Assembly: GCA_938003985.1 (NCBI GenBank)
Contig: CALKWZ010000043.1
Location: 20,767-84,766 of the forward strand
Direction of reading: 5' to 3'
Length of the DNA stretch: 64,000 bases
Source of the DNA: an uncultured Verrucomicrobiota bacterium
GTDB lineage: Bacteria; Verrucomicrobiota; Kiritimatiellia; CAIQIC01; Lenti-01
Numbering within the stretch: position 1 is the stretch's first letter; every line of letters begins with the position of its first letter. The notes under the pieces are model-generated. The model saw nothing but the letters and a program-made list of their open reading frames with translations. It had not been told where the DNA came from and ran no database searches. Position numbers and translations under genes: made by a program. Positions 9,960 to 18,268 of the stretch are shown one piece after another.

Positions 9960-10916
9960 ATGGCGAATTTCAAATCGAGGAAAGTGGTGGTGGTGGGCGC
10001 CGGCGCGGTCGGCTCGGGTTTCGCGTTCGCGCTGGCCCAGTCGGGGATCGCGGAGGAAATCGTGCTGGTCGACGTCAACGCCGACCTCGCCAAGGGGCAG
10101 GCGCTGGACCTCGCCCACGGCGCGCCGTTCTACCGCCCCGTGAACATCCACGCCGACGTCGCTCCCGAGGCCTACCGGAACGCCGCCATCGTCGTCGTCA
10201 CCGCCGGCAAGGCGCAGGCCGGCCCGAACCAAAGCCGCCTGGACCTGATGCAGATCAACGCCAAGATCGTCACGTCCATCGTGACCGACGTCCAAGCGGT
10301 CAATCCCGACGCCATCATGCTGATCGCGACGAATCCGGTGGACATCCTCACGCACGTCGCGCGGCTGCGCACGAACTGGCCGCGCGGCCGGATCCTCGGG
10401 TCCGGCACGGTGCTCGACTCGGCGCGCTTCCGCTGGCTGCTGGCCGAACACTGCGGCATCTCGCCGCAGAACGTGCACGCCTCCATCCTCGGCGAGCACG
10501 GCGACAGCGAATTCGCCGCCTGGTCGCTCGTGCACGTCGGCGGCCTGCCGATGGGCGACTACTGCACCGTCTGCCGCAAATGCGACTTCATCCACCGCCG
10601 GCCGCAGATCCTCGAACAGGTGCGGCGCTCGGCCTACCACATCATCGGCTACAAGGGCTCCACCAGCTTCGGGGTGGCCATGGCCATGACGCAGATCGTG
10701 CGCGCCATCCTGCGCAACGAGCGCCGCGTCATGACGGTCTCCGCCCCGCTCGAAGGCGAATACGGCCTGAGTGACGTCACCCTCGGCATTCCCTGCGTGG
10801 TCGGCGCGGGCGGCATCGAAGACATCATCGAAGCGCGCCTCACGCCGGAAGAAATGCAGGAGCTGGCCCGTTCCGCCCAGATCTTGAAAGACAACCTCGC
10901 GCAACTCGGACCATGA
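9960..10916 (+). CDS. ldh: L-lactate/malate dehydrogenase family, lactate dehydrogenase-like
   Basis: NAD-dependent 2-hydroxyacid dehydrogenase of 318 residues. The start is ATG 9960 behind GGAGAAAGC. The Rossmann motif is VVGAGAVGSGFA, the coenzyme-selecting acidic residue lies at VLVDVN, and the catalytic His is in GEHGDSE. In the substrate-specificity loop (TAGKAQAGPNQSR) a Gln occupies the position that favours pyruvate/lactate over malate, although the loop seems one residue longer than the usual QKPGETR form. A CTVCRKC cysteine cluster follows the active site. Pyruvate reduction to lactate is the best guess; malate dehydrogenase is less likely. The stop overlaps the start of the following sensor kinase (ATGA), so the two are probably co-translated. 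Confidence 0.85.
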   Translation: MANFKSRKVVVVGAGAVGSGFAFALAQSGIAEEIVLVDVNADLAKGQALDLAHGAPFYRPVNIHADVAPEAYRNAAIVVVTAGKAQAGPNQSRLDLMQINAKIVTSIVTDVQAVNPDAIMLIATNPVDILTHVARLRTNWPRGRILGSGTVLDSARFRWLLAEHCGISPQNVHASILGEHGDSEFAAWSLVHVGGLPMGDYCTVCRKCDFIHRRPQILEQVRRSAYHIIGYKGSTSFGVAMAMTQIVRAILRNERRVMTVSAPLEGEYGLSDVTLGIPCVVGAGGIEDIIEARLTPEEMQELARSAQILKDNLAQLGP

Positions 10917-12955
10917 ACATCCGGCCTGCCCGCCCAACGAGATTCCGGACCGCGCTGCGCGCGGCCGGCGCGGCGGGCATCGTCGGGCTGGCGCTCTGGG
11001 CGCCCGCGCCGGCATCGGCCCAGACTTCCCGGCCGCCGCTGGTGGTGACGCTCGACGACAACTACCCGCCCTACGTCTTCCGCGACGCCGACGGCAACCT
11101 GAAGGGCATCCTGCCGGACCAATGGGCGCTTTGGTCCAAGAAAACCGGGACGCCCGTGGATTTGCAGGCCTTGGAATGGAACAAGGCCCAGCAATTCATG
11201 CGGGACGGCAAAGCCGACGTCATCGACACCGTGTTCCTCACCGACGAGCGCAAGCAGCTCTACGATTTCACCCCGCCCTATGCCCAGATCACGGTGCCCG
11301 TCTACGCCCACAAGTCCCTGGGCGGCATCGCGGACATCGCCTCGCTGAAAGGCTTCAACGTCGGCGTCAAGGCCGGCGACGCCGTCATCGGACATCTGGC
11401 CGGCCGGGGCATCGACACCCTCGAGGAATTCCCAAGCTACGAAGCCATCGTCCATGCCGCGAAGAACCAGGAAATCAAGGTGTTCTCGGTCGACGAGCCC
11501 GCCGCGGTCTATTTCATGTACAAGCTGGGCATCGCCGGCGAATTCCGGCAGTCGTTCGTGCTCTACACCGGCGAATTCCACCGCGCGGTGCGGAAAAACC
11601 GGCCCGAACTGCTGCAACTGGTCCAGACCGGGTTCGGCCGGATCTCGCAGCGGGAATACCGCCAGATCGAGCGGAAATGGCTGGGCGCGCCGTTCCTGCT
11701 GCGGGAAATCGCCCGCCAATGGGGATTCTACCTGCTGCTGGTCCTCGTCGTGCTGCTCGCCCTCGCCGCGCTCAACGCCGTCCTTTCCTTCCGGGTCCGC
11801 GCCCGGACCGCCGAATTGCGCGAATCGCGCGAGTATTTCGCGACCGTTTTCGACTCCATCAACGACGCCCTCTTCATCCACGACGCGCAGACCTTCCGCG
11901 TCGTCGACGTCAACCGGCGCATGCTGGAAATGTACGGGTACGACACGCACGCGGAAGCGCTCGACGCCTTCAACCGCATGTCCGGCGGCGAACCGCCGTT
12001 TGCGATGGACGACGCGGTCCGCTGGATGACCAAGGCCCGCGACGAAGGCCCCCAGGTGTTCGAGTGGCGTTCCCGCCACCGCGACGGCCATCCGTTCTGG
12101 GTGGAAATCGCGATCCGCCGCGTGCGCCTGCAAACCGCGGACCGCCTGCTGGTCGTGGCCCGCGACATCTCCGACCGCAAGAAAACCGAAGCGGATCGGC
12201 AGGAACTGGAACGCCGCACGCTGGAAGCGCAGAAACTGGAAAGCCTCGGCCTGTTGGCCGGGGGCATCGCCCACGACTTCAACAACCTGCTCGCCGCCAT
12301 CATGGGCAACCTCGATCTCGCCTTGCTGACGTTGCCGCCGGAGTCGCCGGCCCGCGACGATTTGGTCGCCGCCGGCGTTTCCACGAAGCAGGCGGCCGAA
12401 CTCGTGCAGCAGATGCTGGCCTATTCCGGCCAAAGCCGGTTCGCGATCGAAACGCTGGACGTCGCCGCGACGCTGCACCGAACCCTCCAGATGGCCCGTT
12501 CGACGTTGCCGGCCCACGCCCAGATCCAGCTGAAAATTCCCGCCGCCCTGCCCGCCATCGAGGCCGACGAAGGCCAAGTGCGCCAGGTCGTCATGAATCT
12601 CATCGCCAACGCGGCCGAGGCCTTGGAAAACCGGCCCGGCACGATCGAACTGGCGGCCGGCGCCTGCGCGGCCCGCGACGTGCCGGCCGCGCCGCTCTGG
12701 CCCCATGCGCCGCTGGCGGCGGAGCGCTACGTCTACGTCGAGGTGACCGATCCCGGCGTCGGCATCCCCGCCGACCAGCTCGGCAAGATTTTCGAGCCGT
12801 TTTTCAGCACGAAATTCACCGGGCGAGGCTTGGGCCTGCCGGCCGTGCTCGGCATCGTGCGCGGCCACAAAGGCGCCATCCAGGTGCACAGCGTCCCCGG
12901 CCAGGGGTCCACCTTCCGCGTGTTGTTCCCCGCCGCCAAGCCGGTTCCGGCCTAG
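10913..12955 (+). CDS. Sensor histidine kinase with periplasmic SBP_bac_3-type domain
   Basis: The 680-residue product has, in order, a signal sequence ending PASAQ near residue 37, a family 3 solute-binding (amino-acid binding type) domain at about 41-265, one membrane helix at about 271-293, a PAS domain at about 305-420, and a kinase core. The phospho-acceptor is His454 in GGIAHDFNN; the ATPase boxes are NLIANAAEAL (N box), DPGVGI (G1), FEPFFSTK (F box) and GRGLGLP (G2). No receiver domain is fused and no response regulator is adjacent, so the partner is elsewhere. It is translationally coupled to the dehydrogenase gene. The ligand is probably a small polar solute such as an amino acid. 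Its stop shares a CTAG with the stop of the converging Ehr operon. Confidence 0.9.
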   Translation: MNIRPARPTRFRTALRAAGAAGIVGLALWAPAPASAQTSRPPLVVTLDDNYPPYVFRDADGNLKGILPDQWALWSKKTGTPVDLQALEWNKAQQFMRDGKADVIDTVFLTDERKQLYDFTPPYAQITVPVYAHKSLGGIADIASLKGFNVGVKAGDAVIGHLAGRGIDTLEEFPSYEAIVHAAKNQEIKVFSVDEPAAVYFMYKLGIAGEFRQSFVLYTGEFHRAVRKNRPELLQLVQTGFGRISQREYRQIERKWLGAPFLLREIARQWGFYLLLVLVVLLALAALNAVLSFRVRARTAELRESREYFATVFDSINDALFIHDAQTFRVVDVNRRMLEMYGYDTHAEALDAFNRMSGGEPPFAMDDAVRWMTKARDEGPQVFEWRSRHRDGHPFWVEIAIRRVRLQTADRLLVVARDISDRKKTEADRQELERRTLEAQKLESLGLLAGGIAHDFNNLLAAIMGNLDLALLTLPPESPARDDLVAAGVSTKQAAELVQQMLAYSGQSRFAIETLDVAATLHRTLQMARSTLPAHAQIQLKIPAALPAIEADEGQVRQVVMNLIANAAEALENRPGTIELAAGACAARDVPAAPLWPHAPLAAERYVYVEVTDPGVGIPADQLGKIFEPFFSTKFTGRGLGLPAVLGIVRGHKGAIQVHSVPGQGSTFRVLFPAAKPVPA

Positions 12956-13719
12956 CGGGACTCGTCCAGCCGCCCCAGCAGCCGCAACAGCCCGTCGAGA
13001 ATCGCCACGGGGTGCGGAGGGCAACCGGGAATATACAGATCCACCGGCACGACGGCGTCCGCGCCGTTGCGGACTTCCGCATGGCCCGCGTAAGGCCCGC
13101 CGGAAATCGCGCAGGCGCCGACCGCGATCACCAGCCGCGGCTCCGGCAGCGCGTCGTAGGTTTTCTTCAGCGCCAACGCCATGTTCTCCGGCACCGGCCC
13201 CGTGATCAGCAGGCCGTCGGCGTGCCGCGGCGATGCCACGAACTGGATGCCGAACCGGCCCAGGTCGAAAACGACGGTGCTCAGCACGTTGGTATCGGCC
13301 TCGCAGGCGTTGCAGCCGCCGGCGCTGACCTGGCGCAGCTTCAGCGAACGGCCGAAGAGGCTTTTCATCTTCTCGTCGAGGGCTTCGGCCAACCGCCGTT
13401 CCGCCGTCCCCGCCACGAGTTCGCCGCGCCGCCGCGCCGCCACGCGGTGGTCGCGCGTGAAGCGGATCGCGCCCGGCGGGCAGGCCGCCGCGCAATCGCC
13501 GCAGAACAGGCATTTCCCCAGATCGATGCGGATCGCGCCGGGGGCGAGTTCGAGCGCCCCCACCGGGCACGCCGCCGCGCAGGCCGCGCAGCCGGCCGGG
13601 CATTTTTCCGGCGCGAGTTCCGGCGCGCCGCGGTAGCGCTCGGGAATCGTCGGCGGCCGCGCGGGATAGGCCACCGTGCGGTGCTTCTGCCGGAATCGTT
13701 CGAGAAGGACCCGGATCAT
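12952..13719 (-). CDS. Ehr/hydrogenase-4-like electron-transfer subunit: ferredoxin fused to NuoB-type small subunit
   Basis: The 255-residue last gene of the Ehr operon fuses two parts that are separate in hydrogenase 4 (HyfH and HyfI). The N-terminal part carries two [4Fe-4S] ferredoxin motifs, Cys40/44/47/51 and Cys70/73/76/80. The C-terminal part is the NuoB/NiFe small-subunit fold with the proximal-cluster cysteines Cys136 and Cys139 (GGCNACE), Cys203 (GACAISGG) and Cys233 (PGCPP). All cluster ligands look intact, so this arm should conduct electrons even though the partner large subunit lacks the nickel site. The start overlaps the upstream stop (ATGA). The stop shares CTAG with the converging histidine kinase. 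Confidence 0.9.
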   Translation of the reverse strand: MIRVLLERFRQKHRTVAYPARPPTIPERYRGAPELAPEKCPAGCAACAAACPVGALELAPGAIRIDLGKCLFCGDCAAACPPGAIRFTRDHRVAARRRGELVAGTAERRLAEALDEKMKSLFGRSLKLRQVSAGGCNACEADTNVLSTVVFDLGRFGIQFVASPRHADGLLITGPVPENMALALKKTYDALPEPRLVIAVGACAISGGPYAGHAEVRNGADAVVPVDLYIPGCPPHPVAILDGLLRLLGRLDESR

Positions 13720-15230
13720 AGGTCGTGCCCGCCATACGAAAGGTTGAAGCTCTTGTTGCAGAGCGGAAAGTCGGAGATTTCCTGGTTGCGCAGCGCCAGC
13801 GCCAATCCCAGCCAGTTGTGGAACGACGGATCCACCACTTTGTAGCGCGCGAAACGGCCCGCCGCGTCCGTCGTCGCCACGTGGGCGATTTCGCCCCGCC
13901 AGCCTTCCTGCAGCGAAACGACCGTGACGTCCGCCGCCGGCGGTCCGCACGGCGCGCGCACGGGTCCGCCCGGCAGCGCCGCGATCTGGCCGCGGATGAA
14001 TTCGACCGAGCGCCGGATTTCCAGCCAGCGCACGTAGGACCGCGCGAACACGTCGCCGCCCGCGCAGGCCGAGACCGGCAACTGCGCGAACCGGTAGATG
14101 CCCGACGGGAAATCGCGGCGGACGTCGAGCTCGAGGCCGCAGGCCCGCGCCGCCGGACCGACCAAGCCCAGTTCCACGGCGGTTTCCGGCGCCAGCGCGC
14201 CCGTATTCTCGAAGCGCGCCATCGCCGAAGGCGTTTCCCACAGCAGGTTCGCGGCCCCGGCCACGTCGCGGAAAGCGGCGTCCAGCCGGCCGCGCAAATC
14301 CGCGACCAAGGCGGCATCCACGTCGAACGCGACGCCGCCCGGGCGCACGAAGCCGCGTCCGAACCGGCTGCCGCACAGCAACGCGGTCATGTTCAGGAAG
14401 TCGCCGCGCAGCCGCCCGCAGAAGGACGCCGTCGGCAGGAAGCCCACGTCGCCCGCCAGCGCGCCGAGATCGCCCGTATGGTTGGCCAGGCGCTCCAGTT
14501 CGAGCGCCACCGCCCGCAAGGCCTGCGCGCGCGCCGGCACCCGGCAGCCCGCCAGCGCTTCCAGCGCCTGGACGTAGGCCAGCGCATGGCCGATCGTCGT
14601 GTCGCCCGCCAGCGTTTCCGCGTGGTGGATCGTGCGGGGATGCGGGCCGCCCAGCAGCGCGCGTTCCACCCCGCGATGCTGGTAGCCCAGCGAAATCTCC
14701 AGATGGAGCACTTGTTCGCCGTGGCACTGGAACCGGAAATGGCCCGGCTCGATGATGCCCGCGTGGACCGGGCCGACGGCGACCTCGTGGATGCCCTCGC
14801 CTTCCACGCGGAAGAAATCCATCACCGACGGCGCGGGTAGTTCGCCCTCCGGTCGGTCCCAGGCATCGTGGCCCGGACGATACGACCGGTGGAACCGCAA
14901 CGGCTTGAGCCACGGGTGGCCGAGGGGCTTCACGCCCCACTGTTCCGCGATTTCGCGCTCGAATCCGGCGGCCTGCGGACATTCCGGCGTCAAGGCGGGA
15001 TAGCTCTCGCCGGGATCCGTCGCCACGGCGCGCAATTCGGCGGCGGCCTCGCGGGCCAGCACCGCCACGAGCCGCACGGCGGGGCCGGATTGCGGCACCC
15101 CGTAGAACGCGACGACCCGGCAACCTTCGGCGACGGCATCGAGCACGGCCCGGCGGAAGTCGTCGATCGGCAGCAGCGGAATCTGCCCGTTCGGGACCTT
15201 TTCGAGATGCCGGAAAACCAGGATGCTCAC
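13716..15230 (-). CDS. Ehr large subunit (NuoC-NuoD fusion) lacking NiFe cysteine ligands
   Basis: The 504-residue product joins a NuoC-like 30 kDa domain (about 1-125) to a NuoD/NiFe large-subunit domain, as in HycE and HyfG. The start is GTG at 15230, overlapping the upstream stop as GTGA. In true group 4 hydrogenases the first nickel motif is ERVCGIC; here the aligned segment is AETLAGDTTIGH (204-214... region), with Ala208 and Thr211 where the cysteines should be. The C-terminus ends DFPLCNKSFNLSYGGHDL with a single Cys491 instead of DPCxxC. The subunit therefore cannot bind the NiFe centre in the usual way, which assigns the operon to the energy-converting-hydrogenase-related (Ehr) family. 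The natural electron acceptor or donor is unknown. Confidence 0.9.
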   Translation of the reverse strand: MSILVFRHLEKVPNGQIPLLPIDDFRRAVLDAVAEGCRVVAFYGVPQSGPAVRLVAVLAREAAAELRAVATDPGESYPALTPECPQAAGFEREIAEQWGVKPLGHPWLKPLRFHRSYRPGHDAWDRPEGELPAPSVMDFFRVEGEGIHEVAVGPVHAGIIEPGHFRFQCHGEQVLHLEISLGYQHRGVERALLGGPHPRTIHHAETLAGDTTIGHALAYVQALEALAGCRVPARAQALRAVALELERLANHTGDLGALAGDVGFLPTASFCGRLRGDFLNMTALLCGSRFGRGFVRPGGVAFDVDAALVADLRGRLDAAFRDVAGAANLLWETPSAMARFENTGALAPETAVELGLVGPAARACGLELDVRRDFPSGIYRFAQLPVSACAGGDVFARSYVRWLEIRRSVEFIRGQIAALPGGPVRAPCGPPAADVTVVSLQEGWRGEIAHVATTDAAGRFARYKVVDPSFHNWLGLALALRNQEISDFPLCNKSFNLSYGGHDL

Positions 15231-16702
15231 GGCGTACCCCCGCCCAGCAACCGCGCCGCATGTTCCAGACCCGCCTGCAAGCCGGACGGAATCCAGAAGC
15301 CCAGCACCAGCGATACGGCCAGCAGCGCCAGCGCCGGCCAAACGGACGCCGCGGCTTCGCGCTCCGCCGGCGCGTCGCCCGGAGACCGCCCCAGCGCCAT
15401 GCCGAGAAACGCCTTCGACATGCCCGCGAACGCGATCGCCAGCGCCGCCAAGGCCACGACGCCCACGGCCGTCCGGCCCGGCGCGAAAGCTTCCTTCAGG
15501 ATCGTGAATTCGCTGGCAAACGTGCCGAAGGGCGGCGAGCCGGCGATGGCGAAGAGTCCCGCCAGCCACAACAGGCCGCTCGCCGGCAGGCGCCGGATGC
15601 CGCCGCCGACGCGCGCGATGGTCTTCGTGCGATAGGCCGCCAGGAAATTGCCGGCCAACAGGAACAGGCCCGCCTTCACGGCGGAATGGTTCACGGCGTG
15701 GAGCAACGCGCCGTACAGGGCGGCGCCGCCCAGCCCCGCGCCCAGCGCCAGCAGCCCCATGTGCTCGATGCTGGAATAGGCCAGCATCCGCTTGTAGTCG
15801 GCGGCGTTCGCCAGAAACGCCGCCGCCACCGCGACCGTGGCCAGGCCGAACGCGACCAGCAGCCCGCCGCTGAAATCGCCCAGCCCCGCCGCGGCGCAGA
15901 TCGAATGCGCGCGCAGGATGCCCAGGAACGCGCAGTTGAGCAGCGCGCCCGACAGCAGCGCGGACACGGGCGACGGCGCCTCGCTGTGGGCGTCCGGCAG
16001 CCACGTGTGCATCGGCACGAGGCCCATCTTGGTGCCGTACCCCACCAGCAGGAGCGCGAAGGCGGCCTTCAGCCACGGCGCGCGCAGATCCGCGCCCCGC
16101 GCGACCAGCTCCGTCACCAGCAGCGTGCCGTCCGAGCCGTCGGCCGCGGCCGACGCCACCACGAGCAGGAAATTGCCCAGCAGCGCCAGCGCGATGCCCA
16201 CGGAACACACCAGCAGATATTTCCAGGTCGCTTCCAGCGAACTCGGCTGGCGATGGAAATAGATCAGCGGGGCCGTGGCCAGGGTCGTCGCCTCCACCGC
16301 CACCCAGAGCACGCCCAGATGGCGGCTGGCCGCCACCAGCGACATCGTGGAAAGGAACGCCAGCAGGCAGGCGGTGAAAACCGCCTCCGGCGCGTTCACG
16401 AAGACGGAACCCGTGTCCGCTTCGGTCTGCCGGCCGTGAGCCTCGCGCCCCAGGCTGTGCGCGGCATAAACCGCCGTCGCCAGGAACAGCAAGCTGGCGA
16501 TGCCCAGGAACAGCCGGCCGGCCGCATCGAGCCCCACCCACGCGCCCGGCGCGACGTCCGGCGGCACGATCCAGCAGATCGCCGTCAGGGCGAAATGCCC
16601 CGCGGCCGTGGCCACCAGCAACGCGCGGCGCCGGCGGTCGGAGCGGATCAGCACCGCGGCCACGGCGGCCAGCAACGGCAGGATGACGAGCGTCCAGGTC
16701 AT
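15227..16702 (-). CDS. Proton-pumping antiporter-like subunit (HyfF/NuoN-like) of Ehr complex
   Basis: A 491-residue polytopic membrane protein of the complex I antiporter-like family (proton_antipo_M). Recognisable segments are VEATTLATAPLIYF with the conserved membrane Glu, MHTWLPDAHSEAPSPVSALLSG, AYSSIEHMGLLALG and LLHAVNHSAVKAGLFLLAGN with the conserved Lys. It begins with MTWTLVILPLLAAVAAVL at ATG 16702, overlapping the upstream stop (ATGA), and its own stop overlaps the next start (GTGA). In the complex it should translocate H+ or Na+ coupled to electron transfer by the soluble arm. Confidence 0.9.
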   Translation of the reverse strand: MTWTLVILPLLAAVAAVLIRSDRRRRALLVATAAGHFALTAICWIVPPDVAPGAWVGLDAAGRLFLGIASLLFLATAVYAAHSLGREAHGRQTEADTGSVFVNAPEAVFTACLLAFLSTMSLVAASRHLGVLWVAVEATTLATAPLIYFHRQPSSLEATWKYLLVCSVGIALALLGNFLLVVASAAADGSDGTLLVTELVARGADLRAPWLKAAFALLLVGYGTKMGLVPMHTWLPDAHSEAPSPVSALLSGALLNCAFLGILRAHSICAAAGLGDFSGGLLVAFGLATVAVAAAFLANAADYKRMLAYSSIEHMGLLALGAGLGGAALYGALLHAVNHSAVKAGLFLLAGNFLAAYRTKTIARVGGGIRRLPASGLLWLAGLFAIAGSPPFGTFASEFTILKEAFAPGRTAVGVVALAALAIAFAGMSKAFLGMALGRSPGDAPAEREAAASVWPALALLAVSLVLGFWIPSGLQAGLEHAARLLGGGTP

Positions 16703-17352
16703 GGCGCCGGTTCCTTCAGCGCCCGGAGCTGGTCCACGTCGATGTGGTCGAACTCGCGGTTGATGTGGAACACGATGATGCCCATGACGAACACCGCCAC
16801 GAAGACGTCCAGCAGCACGCCCAGTTCGACCAGCAGCGGCATGGCTTCCACCAGCACCATGCCCAGCGCGAAGATCCCGTTTTCGAGCACGACGTAACCG
16901 AGCACCTGCGTGATGGCTTTCCGCCGCGCCACGATCAGGAACAAGCCCGTCCAGACCGTGAACAGGCCCGCCGGCACCAGCCATTGCGAAGGCGCCGGCC
17001 ACGGCAGCGGCAACCGCGCGCCGAACCCGAACGAGAGCGCCAGCGCCCCCATCCCGATCAGCAGCGACGCCACGTAGCCGACCAGCGGCTCGATTTCGCG
17101 CCGGGCATTGGTTTCGCGCAAGGCGCGGTTCAGCAAGGACGGGAACACGAAGCCCTTGAGCAGCGCGCTGCCGGCGCCCAGCAGGACCGCGGACCAGCCG
17201 AACCCGTGTCCGTGCGCGAGCAGCGGCAGCAGACCCAGCATCAGCCCCTGCAGCGCGGCGATGCGGATTGCGTTCCGCAACCGGCTCGAGCCCAGCAGGA
17301 CCAAGTCCGTCAGGACCAAAAACACCAACAACATGTCCAGCGCGTTGTTCAT
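16699..17352 (-). CDS. HyfE-like small membrane subunit of Ehr complex
   Basis: A 217-residue hydrophobic protein with about seven membrane helices, matching hydrogenase-4 subunit E, which carries a NuoK-like half. Visible family features are LLKGFVFPSLLNRAL in the first half and the YVVLENGIFALG segment (conserved membrane Glu) in the second, ending in a polar tail with a NREFDHIDVD stretch. It begins 4 bp after the preceding gene and its stop overlaps the next start (ATGA). It is expected to form part of the ion-translocating path. Confidence 0.88.
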   Translation of the reverse strand: MNNALDMLLVFLVLTDLVLLGSSRLRNAIRIAALQGLMLGLLPLLAHGHGFGWSAVLLGAGSALLKGFVFPSLLNRALRETNARREIEPLVGYVASLLIGMGALALSFGFGARLPLPWPAPSQWLVPAGLFTVWTGLFLIVARRKAITQVLGYVVLENGIFALGMVLVEAMPLLVELGVLLDVFVAVFVMGIIVFHINREFDHIDVDQLRALKEPAP

Positions 17353-17356
17353 GCGG

Positions 17357-18268
17357 TCACCGGAACGTCAGCAACAGGCCCAAGGCGCAGAGCACGCCCG
17401 CGCCCACCAGCAATTGGGGCACGCGCAGGAGGCGGACGCGCGCCAGGCAAGACTCCACCGCGCCCGTCGCGATGGCCAAAACCAGCAGGCCCGCCAGACC
17501 GGCCGCGAGATCCGCCAGCGGACGACCAGTTGCCCCTGGCGGGAACAGCCCGACGACCAGCGCGCCCAGCACCCACAGCTTCACGGCCGCCGCCCACTGC
17601 ACGAAACCGAAATCGACGCCGCCGTGGTCCAGCACCATCACTTCGTGGACCATCGTCAATTCAAGGTGGGTATTCGGATCGTCCACGGGCATGCGGCAGT
17701 TTTCCGACAGATAGAGCACGAAGAATCCGGCGGCCACCAGGGCCAACAGCGGCAACGCCTGCGACCAGACCGCGGCGGACAACCCCGCGTACATGGCCGA
17801 CAAGGACAAGTCCTGCGCCTGGCGGGCCAGCGCGGCCAATCCCACCAGCAACGCCGGTTCCGCGAACGTCGCGAACTGCACCTCGCGGCTGGCGCCCATG
17901 CCCTCGAAGCTCGAGCCCGTATCCAGCGCGGCGACCACCGTGAAAAACCGGCCCAGCCCCAGCAGATAGGCCAGCAGGATGAAATCGCCCGCAAAGGCGA
18001 GCGGGGCCGGCACGCGCCCCAGCGGCAAGACCATCAATGCCGCCAACAGGCAGGCGAAATTCACGATCGGCCCCGCGCGGAAAATCCAGGTCGTCGTCCG
18101 GCTGTAGGTCGCGCCCTTGCGGAACAGCTTCCAGAGATCGAAATAGGCCTGGAGCAGCGGCGGCCCCCGGCGGCCCGCGAAGAACGCCTTCGTGCGGTTG
18201 ATCACACCCGGCAACAGCGGCGCCAGCGCCACGGCCAGCACGGGGTGCAATATGGACGCCGCGTTCAT
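17357..18268 (-). CDS. HyfC/NuoH-like membrane subunit of Ehr complex
   Basis: A 303-residue membrane protein of the NuoH/HycD/HyfC family that anchors the soluble arm. Family motifs seen include GPPLLQAYFDLWKLFRKG near the N-terminus, LDTGSSFEGMGASREV and ENCRMPVDDPNTHLELTMVH, the cytosolic loops that line the quinone-like cavity in complex I. The start MNAASILHPVL at ATG 18268 was chosen because it overlaps the upstream stop by ATGA; the frame stays open further upstream. About eight hydrophobic helices are present. Confidence 0.9.
   Translation of the reverse strand: MNAASILHPVLAVALAPLLPGVINRTKAFFAGRRGPPLLQAYFDLWKLFRKGATYSRTTTWIFRAGPIVNFACLLAALMVLPLGRVPAPLAFAGDFILLAYLLGLGRFFTVVAALDTGSSFEGMGASREVQFATFAEPALLVGLAALARQAQDLSLSAMYAGLSAAVWSQALPLLALVAAGFFVLYLSENCRMPVDDPNTHLELTMVHEVMVLDHGGVDFGFVQWAAAVKLWVLGALVVGLFPPGATGRPLADLAAGLAGLLVLAIATGAVESCLARVRLLRVPQLLVGAGVLCALGLLLTFR

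Noticed and set aside
10649..14317. 1,222-codon minus-strand open frame across the dehydrogenase, kinase and Ehr genes
   Set aside because: It runs antisense to the sensor kinase and overlaps four recognised genes without any domain of its own.
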